NCBI RefSeq assembly: GCF_002797975.1
Contig: NZ_PGET01000001.1
Location: 1,178,001 to 1,242,000 of the forward strand
Direction of reading: 5' to 3'
Length of the DNA stretch: 64,000 nt
From: [Clostridium] celerecrescens 18A
GTDB lineage: Bacteria; Bacillota; Clostridia; Lachnospirales; Lachnospiraceae
Position numbers and translations under genes: made by a program
Shown here: piece by piece, positions 53,603-62,894 of the stretch
Numbering within the stretch: the stretch's first letter is position 1
How the letters are laid out: every line of letters starts with the position of its first letter
The notes under the pieces: model-generated
Seen by the model: the letters and a program-made list of their open reading frames with translations, nothing else
Told to the model about the DNA's origin: nothing
Databases searched by the model: none

Positions 53603-53637
53603 CGCATAGAATATACTAAGGAGGTGTATTCTATGCG
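53603..53637 (+). promoter_or_regulatory. Hairpin that encloses the ymxH ribosome site and start codon
   Basis: CGCATAGAATA (53603-53613) pairs perfectly (11 bp) with TATTCTATGCG (53627-53637). The 13-base loop contains the AAGGAGGTG ribosome site, and the start codon ATG (53633-53635) lies in the 3' arm. Such a fold could block translation until opened by heat, a protein or an upstream ribosome. Confidence 0.6.
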
Positions 53638-53893
53638 AATTTGTGAACTAAAACAAAAAGAGGTAATCAATATTTGTGACTGCAGACGCCTCGGTTATGT
53701 TGGTGATGTAGATTTTGACATGGAAACAGGATGCCTTTTGGCTATTATCGTACCAGGACCAGGATGCTTTTGCGGCTTTTTAGTCAGGGAAAAGGAGTTT
53801 ATCATTCCATTCTGTGACATAAGGCAGGTGGGCCCGGACATCATCCTTGTAAATGTGGATTTGGAAAAAGCAACGGAAAGATGCGGGATATAA
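53633..53893 (+). CDS. ymxH: YlmC/YmxH-family sporulation protein
   Basis: 86-residue PRC-barrel protein. MRICELKQKEVINICDCRRL at the start and GYVGDVDFDMETGCLLAIIV are diagnostic, as is the end CDIRQVGPDIILV. In spore formers this gene sits near sigG and is linked to sporulation, but its role is unknown. Start chosen at ATG 53633 after AAGGAGG. The start region lies in a perfect hairpin (see 53603-53637). nrdR follows. Confidence 0.9.
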   Translation: MRICELKQKEVINICDCRRLGYVGDVDFDMETGCLLAIIVPGPGCFCGFLVREKEFIIPFCDIRQVGPDIILVNVDLEKATERCGI

Positions 53894-53996
53894 GGAGGAT
53901 GGGCTTGCGGATCTTTGGATTGTAAGATATGATATATAAAACGAAGTTCGATTCGTGACACTAAAATTACAGTCCGTAGACAGGAGGACCAGAAAC

Positions 53997-54449
53997 GTGA
54001 AATGTCCATTTTGCAATGAAGCAGACACCAAGGTCATTGATTCCAGACCGGCAGACGACAACAGTTCAATCAGACGCCGCAGACAATGCGAGAAATGCGG
54101 AAAGAGATTTACCACCTATGAAAAGCTTGAGACCATGCCCCTTATGGTTATTAAGAAGGATAATTCCAGAGAAGTTTATGACCGTTCAAAAATAGAATCA
54201 GGAATTCTTCATTCCTGCCATAAGCGGCCGGTATCATCCCAGCAGATTGATTCCATGGTAGACGAGATAGAGACCCAGGTTTTCAACCGTGAAGAAAAAG
54301 AAGTGGAAAGTACGGTGATCGGAGAGCTTGTCATGAAAAAACTGCAGGAAGTGGATGAGGTTGCTTATGTGCGCTTTGCTTCCGTATACAGGGAATTTAA
54401 AGACGTGAGTACGTTTATGGAAGAAATAGGAAAACTGTTGAAAAAGTAG
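53997..54449 (+). CDS. nrdR: Transcriptional repressor NrdR
   Basis: 150 residues. A zinc ribbon MKCPFCNEADTKVIDSRP...RRRQCEKCGKRFTTYEK is followed by an ATP-cone domain with PLMVIKKDNSREVYDRSKIE. It represses ribonucleotide reductase genes when dATP is high. Starts with GTG at 53997, 9 bases after AGGAGG; the upstream ATG frame is ignored because the zinc ribbon begins here. Probable target nrdD is 9 kb downstream with two NrdR-box-like sites. Confidence 0.96.
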   Translation: MKCPFCNEADTKVIDSRPADDNSSIRRRRQCEKCGKRFTTYEKLETMPLMVIKKDNSREVYDRSKIESGILHSCHKRPVSSQQIDSMVDEIETQVFNREEKEVESTVIGELVMKKLQEVDEVAYVRFASVYREFKDVSTFMEEIGKLLKK

Positions 54450-54456
54450 GAGATAT

Positions 54457-54981
54457 ATGTTTAAAGTATTTTATCCGGATAAAGATGCGGCATCAGCATA
54501 CGATATATCCTTTGAAAAATTATATAAAAATGGGATCAGAGGCGTGATTTTTGATATTGATAATACTCTGGTGCCTCATGGTGCGCCCGCAGATGATAGA
54601 GCTAAGAAATTATTTTTACATCTGCGTGAACTTGGGATGGAATCCTGCCTCCTTTCCAATAACAAAGAGCCGAGAGTGGCTTCCTTTGCCAGGGCTGCGG
54701 GCAGCCCTCATTATATATATAAAGGAAACAAGCCCTGGAGAAAGGGCTATCAAAGAGCGATGGAATTCATGAAAACGGATGCGAAACATACGGTTTTTGT
54801 GGGGGATCAGCTATTTACCGATGTTTATGGAGCCAAAAGAGCCGGAATCTACAGCATTCTGGTCATGCCGATTCATCCCAAAGAAGAAATCCAAATTGTT
54901 TTAAAGAGGTATTTAGAAGCAGTAGTGCTGTATTTTTATCACAGAGATAAGAAAAGAAAAAAAGCGAACAGTGTCAGGTGA
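54457..54981 (+). CDS. yqeG: YqeG-family HAD-type phosphatase
   Basis: 174 residues, HAD IIIA subfamily. Catalytic Asp pair in GVIFDIDNTLVPHG, Ser/Thr in CLLSNNKEPR, Lys near YKGNKPWRKGY and Asp in TVFVGDQLFTDVYGAKRAG. In Bacillus yqeG sits beside yqeH and the shikimate dehydrogenase gene. Natural substrate unclear. Starts 7 bases after nrdR. Confidence 0.92.
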   Translation: MFKVFYPDKDAASAYDISFEKLYKNGIRGVIFDIDNTLVPHGAPADDRAKKLFLHLRELGMESCLLSNNKEPRVASFARAAGSPHYIYKGNKPWRKGYQRAMEFMKTDAKHTVFVGDQLFTDVYGAKRAGIYSILVMPIHPKEEIQIVLKRYLEAVVLYFYHRDKKRKKANSVR

Positions 54982-55117
54982 AAGAACATTTATGAAGGGT
55001 AAAAGACAGCCTGACAGGTTATAATACGGATGAGACGGTCCGGACAAGCCGGCTGATCCGGGAGATACAGGAGATGCTTTGCCCGGAAAGCATGGGAGAA
55101 AAGGTGGTAAAAAGGAT

Positions 55118-55546
55118 ATGAAAATTCTTGTATTAAACGGGCCGAATCTAAACTTTTTAGGAATCCGAGAAAAGGGAATATACGGAACAGAGGATTATGA
55201 TGCGCTGGTATCCATGCTGGAAGAAAAGGCGCAGAGAGAAGGTCATGAGCTGGAAGTCTTTCAGAGCAATTATGAAGGCGGAATCATAGATAAAATTCAG
55301 GAGGCATATCACAATGGAACAGAAGGGATCATCATTAATCCCGGAGCGTTTACCCATTACAGCTATGCCGTCAGAGATGCCCTGGGTTCCGTAGAGATTC
55401 CTAAGATTGAAGTCCATATATCCAATGTCCATAAGCGGGAGGAGTTCCGCCATACATCAGTGACGGCGCCTGTTTGTACCGGACAAGTCGTAGGTCTGGG
55501 GCTTAAGGGATATGCTCTTGCAATGGATTATTTAACAGGTAAATAA
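55118..55546 (+). CDS. aroQ: Type II 3-dehydroquinate dehydratase
   Basis: 142 residues; dehydrates 3-dehydroquinate in the shikimate pathway. MKILVLNGPNLNFLGIREKG at the start, FQSNYEGGIIDKIQ, INPGAFTHYSYAVRDAL and VHISNVHKREEFRHTS are standard active-site motifs. ATG 55118 is 8-9 bases after AAAGGTGG and is preferred to the in-frame ATG at 55079. A 136-base gap to yqeG holds what may be a remnant of another gene (see findings). Confidence 0.95.
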   Translation: MKILVLNGPNLNFLGIREKGIYGTEDYDALVSMLEEKAQREGHELEVFQSNYEGGIIDKIQEAYHNGTEGIIINPGAFTHYSYAVRDALGSVEIPKIEVHISNVHKREEFRHTSVTAPVCTGQVVGLGLKGYALAMDYLTGK

Positions 55547-55587
55547 TTGCTCTGATTCAAGAAAAGGGAGATATTTGTAAAAAACTG

Positions 55588-55616
55588 TTGAAAATGTATT
55601 TGTTATAGTATAGAAT
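55588..55616 (+). promoter_or_regulatory. Promoter of efp
   Basis: TTGAAA (55588-55593), 17 bases, TAGAAT (55611-55616). Confidence 0.6.
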
Positions 55617-55657
55617 ATAAAAGGTTAAGAAGAGAAATTCAAGGAGGAATATCATTT

Positions 55658-56215
55658 ATGATATCAGCGGGTGATTTTAGAAACGGTATCACATTAGAGA
55701 TCGAGGGTACTGTTTATCAGATTATGGAGTTCCAGCATGTAAAACCTGGAAAGGGTGCTGCATTCGTAAGAACTAAGATTAAAGATGTGTTAAACGGCGG
55801 TATTAACGAGCGCACATTCCGCCCATCAGAGAAGTTCCCACAGGCAAGAATCGATCGCTTTGACATGCAGTATCTGTATGCTGATGGAGATCTTCATAAC
55901 TTTATGGATACGAATACCTATGAGCAGATGGCGTTATCTCCAGATGTAATCGGTGATGCGTTAAAGTTTGTAAAAGAGAATGAAACGGTTAAGGTATGTT
56001 CTTATAATGGTAAGGTATACTCCGTAGAGCCTCCGTTATTCGTGGAGTTGGTTATTACAGATACAGAGCCGGGATTCAAGGGTGATACCGCTCAGGGAGC
56101 TACTAAGCCAGCTACGGTTGAGACCGGTGCAGTAGTATATGTTCCCTTATTTGTAGATCAGGGTGACAAGATTAAGATTGATACACGTACAGGTGAATAC
56201 CTGTCCAGAGTATAA
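55658..56215 (+). CDS. efp: Translation elongation factor P
   Basis: 185 residues; relieves ribosome stalling at polyproline. [20 protein letters not shown] starts the KOW domain and [20 protein letters not shown] holds the loop with the modifiable lysine. The end [15 protein letters not shown] is family-typical. AAGGAGG precedes the ATG, and two terminators follow. Confidence 0.97.
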   Translation: MISAGDFRNGITLEIEGTVYQIMEFQHVKPGKGAAFVRTKIKDVLNGGINERTFRPSEKFPQARIDRFDMQYLYADGDLHNFMDTNTYEQMALSPDVIGDALKFVKENETVKVCSYNGKVYSVEPPLFVELVITDTEPGFKGDTAQGATKPATVETGAVVYVPLFVDQGDKIKIDTRTGEYLSRV

Positions 56216-56219
56216 AAGG

Positions 56220-56253
56220 AAAAGGACCGGGCGATCTGCAAGGTCCTTTTATT
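56220..56253 (+). terminator. Terminator of efp
   Basis: AAAGGACC pairs with GGTCCTTT, then a T-rich tail, right after the efp stop. Confidence 0.85.
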
Positions 56254-56272
56254 AATTATGTAAGATATTGAG

Positions 56273-56317
56273 AAAACAACGTAGAAAGGTTCGTTCTAAT
56301 ATTCCTGCGTTGTTTTT
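56273..56317 (+). terminator. Second hairpin terminator after efp
   Basis: AAAACAACG (56273-56281) pairs with CGTTGTTTT (56308-56316), T run included. Probably a back-up terminator. Confidence 0.7.
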
Positions 56318-56420
56318 ATGCTTTAAAGGGATTTGCAGGACAGCTCTTTTTAAAACCGCTATATTTCTGTGTTCATTTATGGTATAGTTTGTTAAAAAGG
56401 AAGTTGAGCGGGGGCATAAC

Positions 56421-57005
56421 ATGACTGAAAGAGAGAAAATGTTAGCAGGAGAACTTTATGATTGCGGGGATAAGGAATTATTAACCCAATGGCATAAAGC
56501 AAAGAATCTTATAAGGAATTATAACCAGACGAATTCTGAAGATGCTGCGGAAAAAGACCGTATTTTAACAGAATTATTAGGTGGGCGAGGGTCTAACTTA
56601 TGGATTACCGCACCGTTTTTTGTTGATTACGGGAATAATATTTACTTTGGTAATAACTGCGAGGTTAATATGAACTGCACTTTTTTAGATGACAATAGAA
56701 TCGTTATCGGGGATAATGCCCTTATTGCACCTAACGTACAAATATATACTGCATTCCACCCTACAAATGCCATAGAGCGTTTCGGGAAGATAAAAGAAGA
56801 TGGTTCTTTTTCTTTTTGTAAAACACAAACAGCGCCTGTTATTATTGGTAACAATGTTTGGATTGGAGGCGGTGTGATTATTATGCCCGGTGTAACCATT
56901 GGCAATAACGTTGTGATTGGTGCGGGGAGCATTGTAACAAGAGATATACCTGATCATCAGATTGCATATGGCAATCCGTGCAGAATCATACGGGAAAATA
57001 TTTAA
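56421..57005 (+). CDS. Maltose/galactoside O-acetyltransferase-like sugar acetyltransferase
   Basis: 194 residues with a left-handed beta-helix of hexapeptide repeats. MTEREKMLAGELYDCGD is the Maa/NodL start, FFVDYGNNIYFGNNCEVNMN and ALIAPNVQIYTAFHPTNAIE (catalytic His) follow, then VIIGNNVWIGGGVIIMPGVT. It transfers acetyl from acetyl-CoA to a sugar hydroxyl; substrate not known. A monocistronic unit with efp terminators upstream and its own downstream. Confidence 0.92.
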   Translation: MTEREKMLAGELYDCGDKELLTQWHKAKNLIRNYNQTNSEDAAEKDRILTELLGGRGSNLWITAPFFVDYGNNIYFGNNCEVNMNCTFLDDNRIVIGDNALIAPNVQIYTAFHPTNAIERFGKIKEDGSFSFCKTQTAPVIIGNNVWIGGGVIIMPGVTIGNNVVIGAGSIVTRDIPDHQIAYGNPCRIIRENI

Positions 57006-57071
57006 ATACGGGGAAATGCAATAAGAGAATATTGCAAGCATAGAAAGTAAATATGATAAAATAATAAAAGA

Positions 57072-57137
57072 AAGCACCTTTTTGGGAAAAGATAAGGATT
57101 GAGCGATCCTCATAACTTAAAAAGGCGCTTATTTTAT
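57072..57137. terminator. Terminator after the acetyltransferase gene
   Basis: AAGCACCTTTTT (57072-57083) pairs with AAAAAGGCGCTT (57119-57130), one mismatch, followed by ATTTTATT. A long loop with an inner AGGATTGAGCGATCCT hairpin. Confidence 0.7.
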
Positions 57138-57215
57138 TACTGGATCACCTATTCCTGTCCATGTGACTGAAGATCATGGAGCAGTACAGTTTTGGAAAAG
57201 AAAAGGGAAAAGAAT

Positions 57216-57244
57216 TTGATTTTTAAGGTCACTTGTAATATAAT
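57216..57244 (+). promoter_or_regulatory. Promoter of argS
   Basis: TTGATT (57216-57221), 17 bases, TATAAT (57239-57244). Unlike valS there is no T-box in this leader. Confidence 0.65.
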
Positions 57245-57294
57245 TAATATTTAGCGTAGAAATATCTGGAATAGAAAAAGGAGACCAGGAACTG

Positions 57295-59064
57295 ATGAAG
57301 AAGATTCTTGATTTGATTACAGCAGAGATGAAGGCAGCATTTGCGAACTGCGGATATGATGAGGCTTATGCAAAGGTAACCTTATCTAATCGTCCGGACC
57401 TTTGCGAATACCAGTGTAACGGAGCCATGGCAGCAGCCAAGGCTTATAAAAAGAAACCGTTTGATATAGCTTCGGAAGTGGTGGAAAAGCTTGCCGCAAG
57501 TCATGTATTTGCTGCGGTGGATGCAGTGATGCCGGGATTTATCAATTTAAAGCTCAATTCAGATTATCTGGCAGACTATATGAATGGCATGGCTGACGAA
57601 GAACAGTGCGGCTGTGAAAGAACAAAAATCCCCATGACAATTGTGGTGGATTACGGCGGAGCCAATGTCGCAAAGCCTCTGCATGTAGGCCATCTCCGTT
57701 CCGCAATTATCGGGGAGAGTATTAAGAGAATGGGCCGTTTTCTTGGACATCATGTCATCGGAGATGTTCACCTGGGAGACTGGGGCCTTCAGATGGGACT
57801 GATCATTGAGGAGCTTAAGGACAGAAAACCGGAGCTGCCTTATTTTGACGATTCCTATGAAGGGGAGTATCCAGAGGAAGCACCTTTTACCATCAGTGAG
57901 CTGGAAGAGATATACCCTGCGGCCAGTTCAAAAGCCAAATCTGATGAAGAATTCAGTACCAGAGCTCATGACGCCACTTTGAAGCTGCAAAACGGTTTCA
58001 GACCTTATCGTGCCATCTGGCGTCATATTATAGAAGTATCTGTTTCTGATTTAAAGAAAAATTACGGAAATCTCAATGTTTCCTTTGATTTATGGAAAGG
58101 GGAAAGCGATGCAGAACCCTATATTGCCGGTTTGATCAAGGAACTGGAAAATAAGGGTCTTGCCTATGAAAGCCAGGGAGCCCTTGTTGTGGATATTGGA
58201 GAAGAGGGAGATACCAAAGAACTTCCTCCCTGTATTGTAAGAAAGTCGGACGGTGCAGCCCTTTATTCCACTTCTGATCTTGGAACCATTATTGAACGGG
58301 AGAAAGATATAAAGCCAGACTGGTACATCTATATTACGGATAAACGTCAGGAGCTGCATTTTGTCCAGGTGTTCCGTGTGGCGAAAAAGGCCGGCTTTGT
58401 ATCACAGGATAAGAAGATGTCACATCTTTGCTTTGGAACCATGAACGGAAAAGACGGCAAGCCCTTTAAGACAAGGGACGGCGGAGTTATGCGTCTGGAA
58501 ACACTGATATCTGACATCAGCCAGGCGGCTTACGAAAAAATCATGGAGAACCGTACCGTTTCTGAGAAAGAAGCGGAGGAAACATCAAAGATCGTGGGAT
58601 TGGCAGCCTTAAAGTATGGGGACCTGTCTAATCAGGCATCCAAGGACTATGTGTTTGACATGGACCGTTTCGTATCCTTTGAGGGAAATACTGGCCCTTA
58701 CATCCTTTATACGATTGTAAGAATTAAATCCATTCTGGCAAAATACCAGGGCCTTGAAGATAAATACCAGGGTGAGGAGCAGATTCTTGCAGCTGCATCG
58801 GAGGCGGAAAAAGATCTAATGCTCCAACTTTCCAGATATAACGAAATCATGGAAACAGGCTTTACGGAGCTTGCGCCCCATAAAATATGCCAGTACATTT
58901 ATGAACTCGCCAATGCATTTAATCGCTTTTACCATGATACCAAGATCATATCCGAAGAGGATAAAAAACGGCAGGCATCCTGGATCCGTTTAATCAGGCT
59001 TACCAAGGATGTATTAAATGCATGTATTGGCGTACTGGGAATCGAGGCGCCGGAACGAATGTAA
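57295..59064 (+). CDS. argS: Arginyl-tRNA synthetase
   Basis: 589 residues. N-terminal Add-1 domain, then VDYGGANVAKPLHVGHLRSA (HIGH motif as HVGH), HLGDWGLQMG, CFGTMNGKDGKPFKTRDGGV in the region of the weak KMSKS loop, and the DALR anticodon-binding domain near the end. Charges tRNA-Arg. Start ATG follows AAAAGGAGAC. The helicase gene follows 22 bases downstream and may be in the same operon. Confidence 0.97.
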   Translation: MKKILDLITAEMKAAFANCGYDEAYAKVTLSNRPDLCEYQCNGAMAAAKAYKKKPFDIASEVVEKLAASHVFAAVDAVMPGFINLKLNSDYLADYMNGMADEEQCGCERTKIPMTIVVDYGGANVAKPLHVGHLRSAIIGESIKRMGRFLGHHVIGDVHLGDWGLQMGLIIEELKDRKPELPYFDDSYEGEYPEEAPFTISELEEIYPAASSKAKSDEEFSTRAHDATLKLQNGFRPYRAIWRHIIEVSVSDLKKNYGNLNVSFDLWKGESDAEPYIAGLIKELENKGLAYESQGALVVDIGEEGDTKELPPCIVRKSDGAALYSTSDLGTIIEREKDIKPDWYIYITDKRQELHFVQVFRVAKKAGFVSQDKKMSHLCFGTMNGKDGKPFKTRDGGVMRLETLISDISQAAYEKIMENRTVSEKEAEETSKIVGLAALKYGDLSNQASKDYVFDMDRFVSFEGNTGPYILYTIVRIKSILAKYQGLEDKYQGEEQILAAASEAEKDLMLQLSRYNEIMETGFTELAPHKICQYIYELANAFNRFYHDTKIISEEDKKRQASWIRLIRLTKDVLNACIGVLGIEAPERM

Positions 59065-59086
59065 TGGTGAACGGATGTGAGGAACT

Positions 59087-62000
59087 ATGAGAGTATCACA
59101 CTTGACGACAAATACCTTCTGGAAGGGCGAATCAGGCGTCAGTGCCCTGGTGGAGGATCAGGGAAAGGAATATAAGGCAAATTTGCATATCAAGGGTAGT
59201 CAGGTTTTTGACTACTCTTGTTCTTGTGCCCAGGGAAATTCTTACCGGGGGATGTGTCCTCACTGCAAAGCTCTGTTTGAGGTGTATAAAGAGCAGGAGT
59301 CAAACCCTGGAAGGCCTGTACTCACTTCCCAGCAAGCAAGAGCCATGATTCGGGAATATACCAACCGGGAGGTGTCCCGGATCATGAGCGAGGGAGAAGA
59401 GGAACAGGTGAAACTTTCCCTATCCCTCCTCATCAGCCGTAGAGATGTGAAGCTGGAGTTTAAGCTTGGAAAGGACCGGCTTTACATGGTAAAGGATCTG
59501 GCTGCATTTGCAAATGCGGTAGAAAACGGCACCTATGTGGAATACGGCAAAAATTTGGCGTTCCATCACAGTCCTTCCGCCTTCGCAAAGGAGAGCCGCC
59601 CCCTCCTGGAATTTGTACTGGAGATTGTAAATGCATATTGTGAGCATTATGAACAGTTTCAGAAAAGTTCCTTTTCCACAAAACCTGTCCTGCGTTTTTT
59701 AAATTTGAGCCGCGCAAACCGGGACCGTTTCTTTGGAATCATGATGGGAGAGACCCTGGAATTTGAAGATTACAAGGGGCAGAAGCGGCAGCTGATGATC
59801 GTTGACCGCAATCCCAACTTAAAGGTTACGGTAAAGCGCCAGGGACGGGATGGGGTTTTGGTGTCCGTTGACCGGGAGCTTCTGACCTTTGAGGGGGAAC
59901 ACCGCTTATATCTTGCAGATATGAAATACTTATACTGTTGTGACCAGCCCTGCAGCGAGGCCCTTTCCGTGTTTCTGGGGCAGATGATGGAAGGGTTTAA
60001 ACCTTCTTATGAAACAGAGATCAATGACAAGGATATGCCTCTTTTTTATGAACGGGTTTTAAAAAGGATCGCTGCTTACTGCACCATTGATTCCAAAGAA
60101 CTGGATCTGGAAGCTTATAAACCGGAGGAGTTAAAGGCTAGATTTGACTTTGATTCTGATGGGCAGGGCGGACTGATTTTAAAACCGACCCTTTCCTATG
60201 GGGACTATTCGTTCCAGCCGGTAGAAGATGAGCGCCTTCCCCGTACCGTGTGCCGGGATGTGCCCGGAGAGTTCCGCATCAGCCGCCTGATAACCCGCTA
60301 CTTTAAATACAAAGAATATGAATCGGAATATCCGGCCATTCGGGATGATGAGGAAGCGGTATACCGGTTACTTACCTCAGGAATGAGCGAGTTCATGGCG
60401 TTGGGAGAAGTCTATTTTTCCGAATCCTTTAAAAAGTTAAAAGTTCTTCCTCCTCCCAAAGTATCCATTGGAGTTCGGAGTGTAGGGAATTGGCTGGAAT
60501 TGGACGTGGATACGGCCGGGCTGTCGGGAGAGGACTTAAGCAGGCTTTTGGAAGTATACAGCCAGAAAAAGAAGTATTACCGCTTAAAAAGCGGGGAATT
60601 TATAAGTCTTGACGACAACGGGCTTATGACGGTTGCAAGGCTGATTGAGGGCTTATCTGCTGACCCTGATAAGCTGGGCAAGTCGTTCCGCCTTCCAAAA
60701 TACAGAGCGCTTTATCTGGACAGCATTTTAAAAGAAGGAAATGGCATTACCCTTTACCGGGACCAGCTCTATAAGGCGGTGGTCCGGGGAATGAAGTCTG
60801 TGGAGGACAGTGATTTTGAGGTCCCCAAGCCCCTGCGTCATGTGCTGAGAGGGTATCAAAAGACGGGATACCGCTGGCTTAAGACATTGGACAGCTATGG
60901 CTTTGGCGGAATCCTTGCCGATGATATGGGACTTGGAAAGACCATTCAAATCATAACCCTGCTCCTTGATGAAGCGGATAAAAAGGAACATACAACTTCC
61001 CTTATCGTCTGTCCTGCCTCCTTAGTGTACAACTGGGAGAATGAGTTTCACATTTTTGCTCCATCTCTTAAAGTTGCGACAATCACCGGACAGGCAGGGG
61101 AGCGGGAAGAGCTGTTAATGAATACGGATGAGCAAGATGTGCTGATCACGTCCTATGATTTATTAAAACGGGATATTGCTCTTTATAAGGATAAGTTCTT
61201 CCGGTTTCAGGTCATTGATGAGGCCCAGTATATCAAAAATGCATCCACCCAGAGTGCAAGAGCGGTAAAAAGCATTGATGCAGGAAACCGGTTTGCTTTA
61301 ACCGGTACTCCCATTGAAAACCGTTTATCTGAGTTATGGAGCATTTTTGATTTTCTGATGCCGGGATTTCTTTTCTCCTATCGGAAATTTAAAAAAGAAT
61401 ATGAGCTTCCCATTGTCAGGGATCAGGAAAGGCCAGCCCTGGAGAGCCTTCACCGCCTGATCGGCCCCTTCCTATTAAGACGGCTTAAGAAAGATGTGCT
61501 GAAAGAATTGCCGGACAAGCTGGAGACCATTGTTTATTCGGCTTTTGACAAAGAGCAAAAAGAGCTGTATGCGGCAAATGCGTTCCGCTTAAAGCAGGAG
61601 CTTGAAAGTTTAGATGGCAGTTCGGGAAGGGATAACATCCAGATCCTTTCGGCGCTTACCAGACTCCGTCAGATCTGCTGTGACCCTCATTTATGCTATG
61701 AGAATTACAAAGGCGGATCTGCAAAACTGGAAACCTGCATTGACCTGGTTCGGAATGGGGTAGAAGGCGGGCACAAGATCCTGCTCTTTTCCCAGTTTAC
61801 CTCTATGCTTGAGGTGATCGGACAAAGGCTGAAAAAAGAGGCGGTACCATTCTATATGCTGACAGGAGCAACTCCGAAAGAAGATAGGCTCCATATGGTT
61901 AATTCCTTTAAAGATGATGAGATCCCCTTATTCCTGATTTCCTTAAAGGCAGGCGGTACAGGACTTAACCTGACTGCGGCGGATGTGGTCATACACTTTG

Positions 62001-62230
62001 ATCCATGGTGGAATGTGGCTGCTCAGAACCAGGCCACGGACCGTGCCCACAGGATCGGTCAGGAGAAGCAGGTGAGCGTATTCAAACTGATCACTAAGGG
62101 GACGATTGAGGAAAATATTTTAAAGCTTCAGGAATCCAAAAAAGATTTGGCGGAACAGATTATAACAGAGGGAACCGTATCCTTAAGCAATCTGACCAAA
62201 GAGGATTTGTTGGGGCTTTTGGATATATAG
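59087..62230 (+). CDS. SWIM zinc-finger SNF2-family helicase
   Basis: 1047 residues. The N-terminus has a SWIM motif (Cys-x-Cys at about 47-49, then MCPHCKA), followed by a bacterial SNF2-associated domain. Helicase part: GILADDMGLGKTIQIITLL (Walker A), LIVCPASLVYNWENE, VIDEAQYIKN (DEAQ box), ALTGTPIENRLSELW and SLKAGGTGLNLTAADVVIHF with TDRAHRIGQ (motifs V and VI). A DNA-translocating ATPase that may remodel protein-DNA complexes. Exact role unknown; no restriction or defence genes are beside it. Confidence 0.93.
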   Translation: MRVSHLTTNTFWKGESGVSALVEDQGKEYKANLHIKGSQVFDYSCSCAQGNSYRGMCPHCKALFEVYKEQESNPGRPVLTSQQARAMIREYTNREVSRIMSEGEEEQVKLSLSLLISRRDVKLEFKLGKDRLYMVKDLAAFANAVENGTYVEYGKNLAFHHSPSAFAKESRPLLEFVLEIVNAYCEHYEQFQKSSFSTKPVLRFLNLSRANRDRFFGIMMGETLEFEDYKGQKRQLMIVDRNPNLKVTVKRQGRDGVLVSVDRELLTFEGEHRLYLADMKYLYCCDQPCSEALSVFLGQMMEGFKPSYETEINDKDMPLFYERVLKRIAAYCTIDSKELDLEAYKPEELKARFDFDSDGQGGLILKPTLSYGDYSFQPVEDERLPRTVCRDVPGEFRISRLITRYFKYKEYESEYPAIRDDEEAVYRLLTSGMSEFMALGEVYFSESFKKLKVLPPPKVSIGVRSVGNWLELDVDTAGLSGEDLSRLLEVYSQKKKYYRLKSGEFISLDDNGLMTVARLIEGLSADPDKLGKSFRLPKYRALYLDSILKEGNGITLYRDQLYKAVVRGMKSVEDSDFEVPKPLRHVLRGYQKTGYRWLKTLDSYGFGGILADDMGLGKTIQIITLLLDEADKKEHTTSLIVCPASLVYNWENEFHIFAPSLKVATITGQAGEREELLMNTDEQDVLITSYDLLKRDIALYKDKFFRFQVIDEAQYIKNASTQSARAVKSIDAGNRFALTGTPIENRLSELWSIFDFLMPGFLFSYRKFKKEYELPIVRDQERPALESLHRLIGPFLLRRLKKDVLKELPDKLETIVYSAFDKEQKELYAANAFRLKQELESLDGSSGRDNIQILSALTRLRQICCDPHLCYENYKGGSAKLETCIDLVRNGVEGGHKILLFSQFTSMLEVIGQRLKKEAVPFYMLTGATPKEDRLHMVNSFKDDEIPLFLISLKAGGTGLNLTAADVVIHFDPWWNVAAQNQATDRAHRIGQEKQVSVFKLITKGTIEENILKLQESKKDLAEQIITEGTVSLSNLTKEDLLGLLDI

Positions 62231-62257
62231 TTAATTGAATGAAAGGATGGATAAGTG

Positions 62258-62878
62258 ATGAAAGTACTAATGTTAAACGGGAGCCCTCATGAGAGAGGCT
62301 GTACCAATCGAGCCCTCCTTGAGGTGGAATGGGCCTTGAATGAAGAAGGCATTGAGACAGAAATCCTACACGTAGGGAGCCAGTCTGTCCATGGATGCAT
62401 TGCCTGTCAGAAATGTTCAGAAACAGGAAGATGCGTATTTAATTATGATTTGGTTAATCAGGTACTTGATAAAATGGAAACAGCGGAAGGACTGATCGTA
62501 GGTTCCCCTGTTCATTATGCTTCTCCTAACGGCACCGTGCTTTCCTTCCTGGACCGTTTGTTTTATGCGGGAAGGGATTTTGCCTTTAAACCTGGAGCAG
62601 CAGTTGTGTCCGCCCGGAGGGCAGGAACTACAGCTTCTCTTGATGTGTTAAACAAATATTTCACCATTGCCCAGATGCCGGTGGTTTCCTCCACTTACTG
62701 GAACATGGTTCACGGATTTACGCCTCAGGAGGTGGAACAGGATTTGGAAGGGCTTCACACCATGAGAGCTCTCGGAAAAAATATGGCATGGCTTTTAAAA
62801 TGTCTTGAGGTGGGAAAAGCCGCAGGAATCAGCCTTCCCGCCTGGGAAGAAATCCCAAGGACAAATTTCATACGATAA
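62258..62878 (+). CDS. NADPH-dependent FMN reductase / flavodoxin-family protein
   Basis: 206 residues. MKVLMLNGSPHERGCTNRAL is the FMN phosphate loop, GCIACQKCSETGRCVF is the Cys-rich stretch common in iron-sulfur flavoproteins, and GSPVHYASPNGTVLSFLDRL binds the isoalloxazine ring. Likely a redox flavoprotein; substrate unknown. ATG 62258 was preferred over the adjacent GTG 62255. Confidence 0.88.
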   Translation: MKVLMLNGSPHERGCTNRALLEVEWALNEEGIETEILHVGSQSVHGCIACQKCSETGRCVFNYDLVNQVLDKMETAEGLIVGSPVHYASPNGTVLSFLDRLFYAGRDFAFKPGAAVVSARRAGTTASLDVLNKYFTIAQMPVVSSTYWNMVHGFTPQEVEQDLEGLHTMRALGKNMAWLLKCLEVGKAAGISLPAWEEIPRTNFIR

Positions 62879-62894
62879 ACAAGAAAAAATTCCC

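Noticed and set aside
57138..57294. T-box before argS
   Set aside because: No T-box sequence or antiterminator is seen; only a normal promoter.
59087..62230. SNF2 helicase as part of a phage-defence island
   Set aside because: Neighbours are argS and a flavoprotein; no methylase, nuclease or other defence gene is near.
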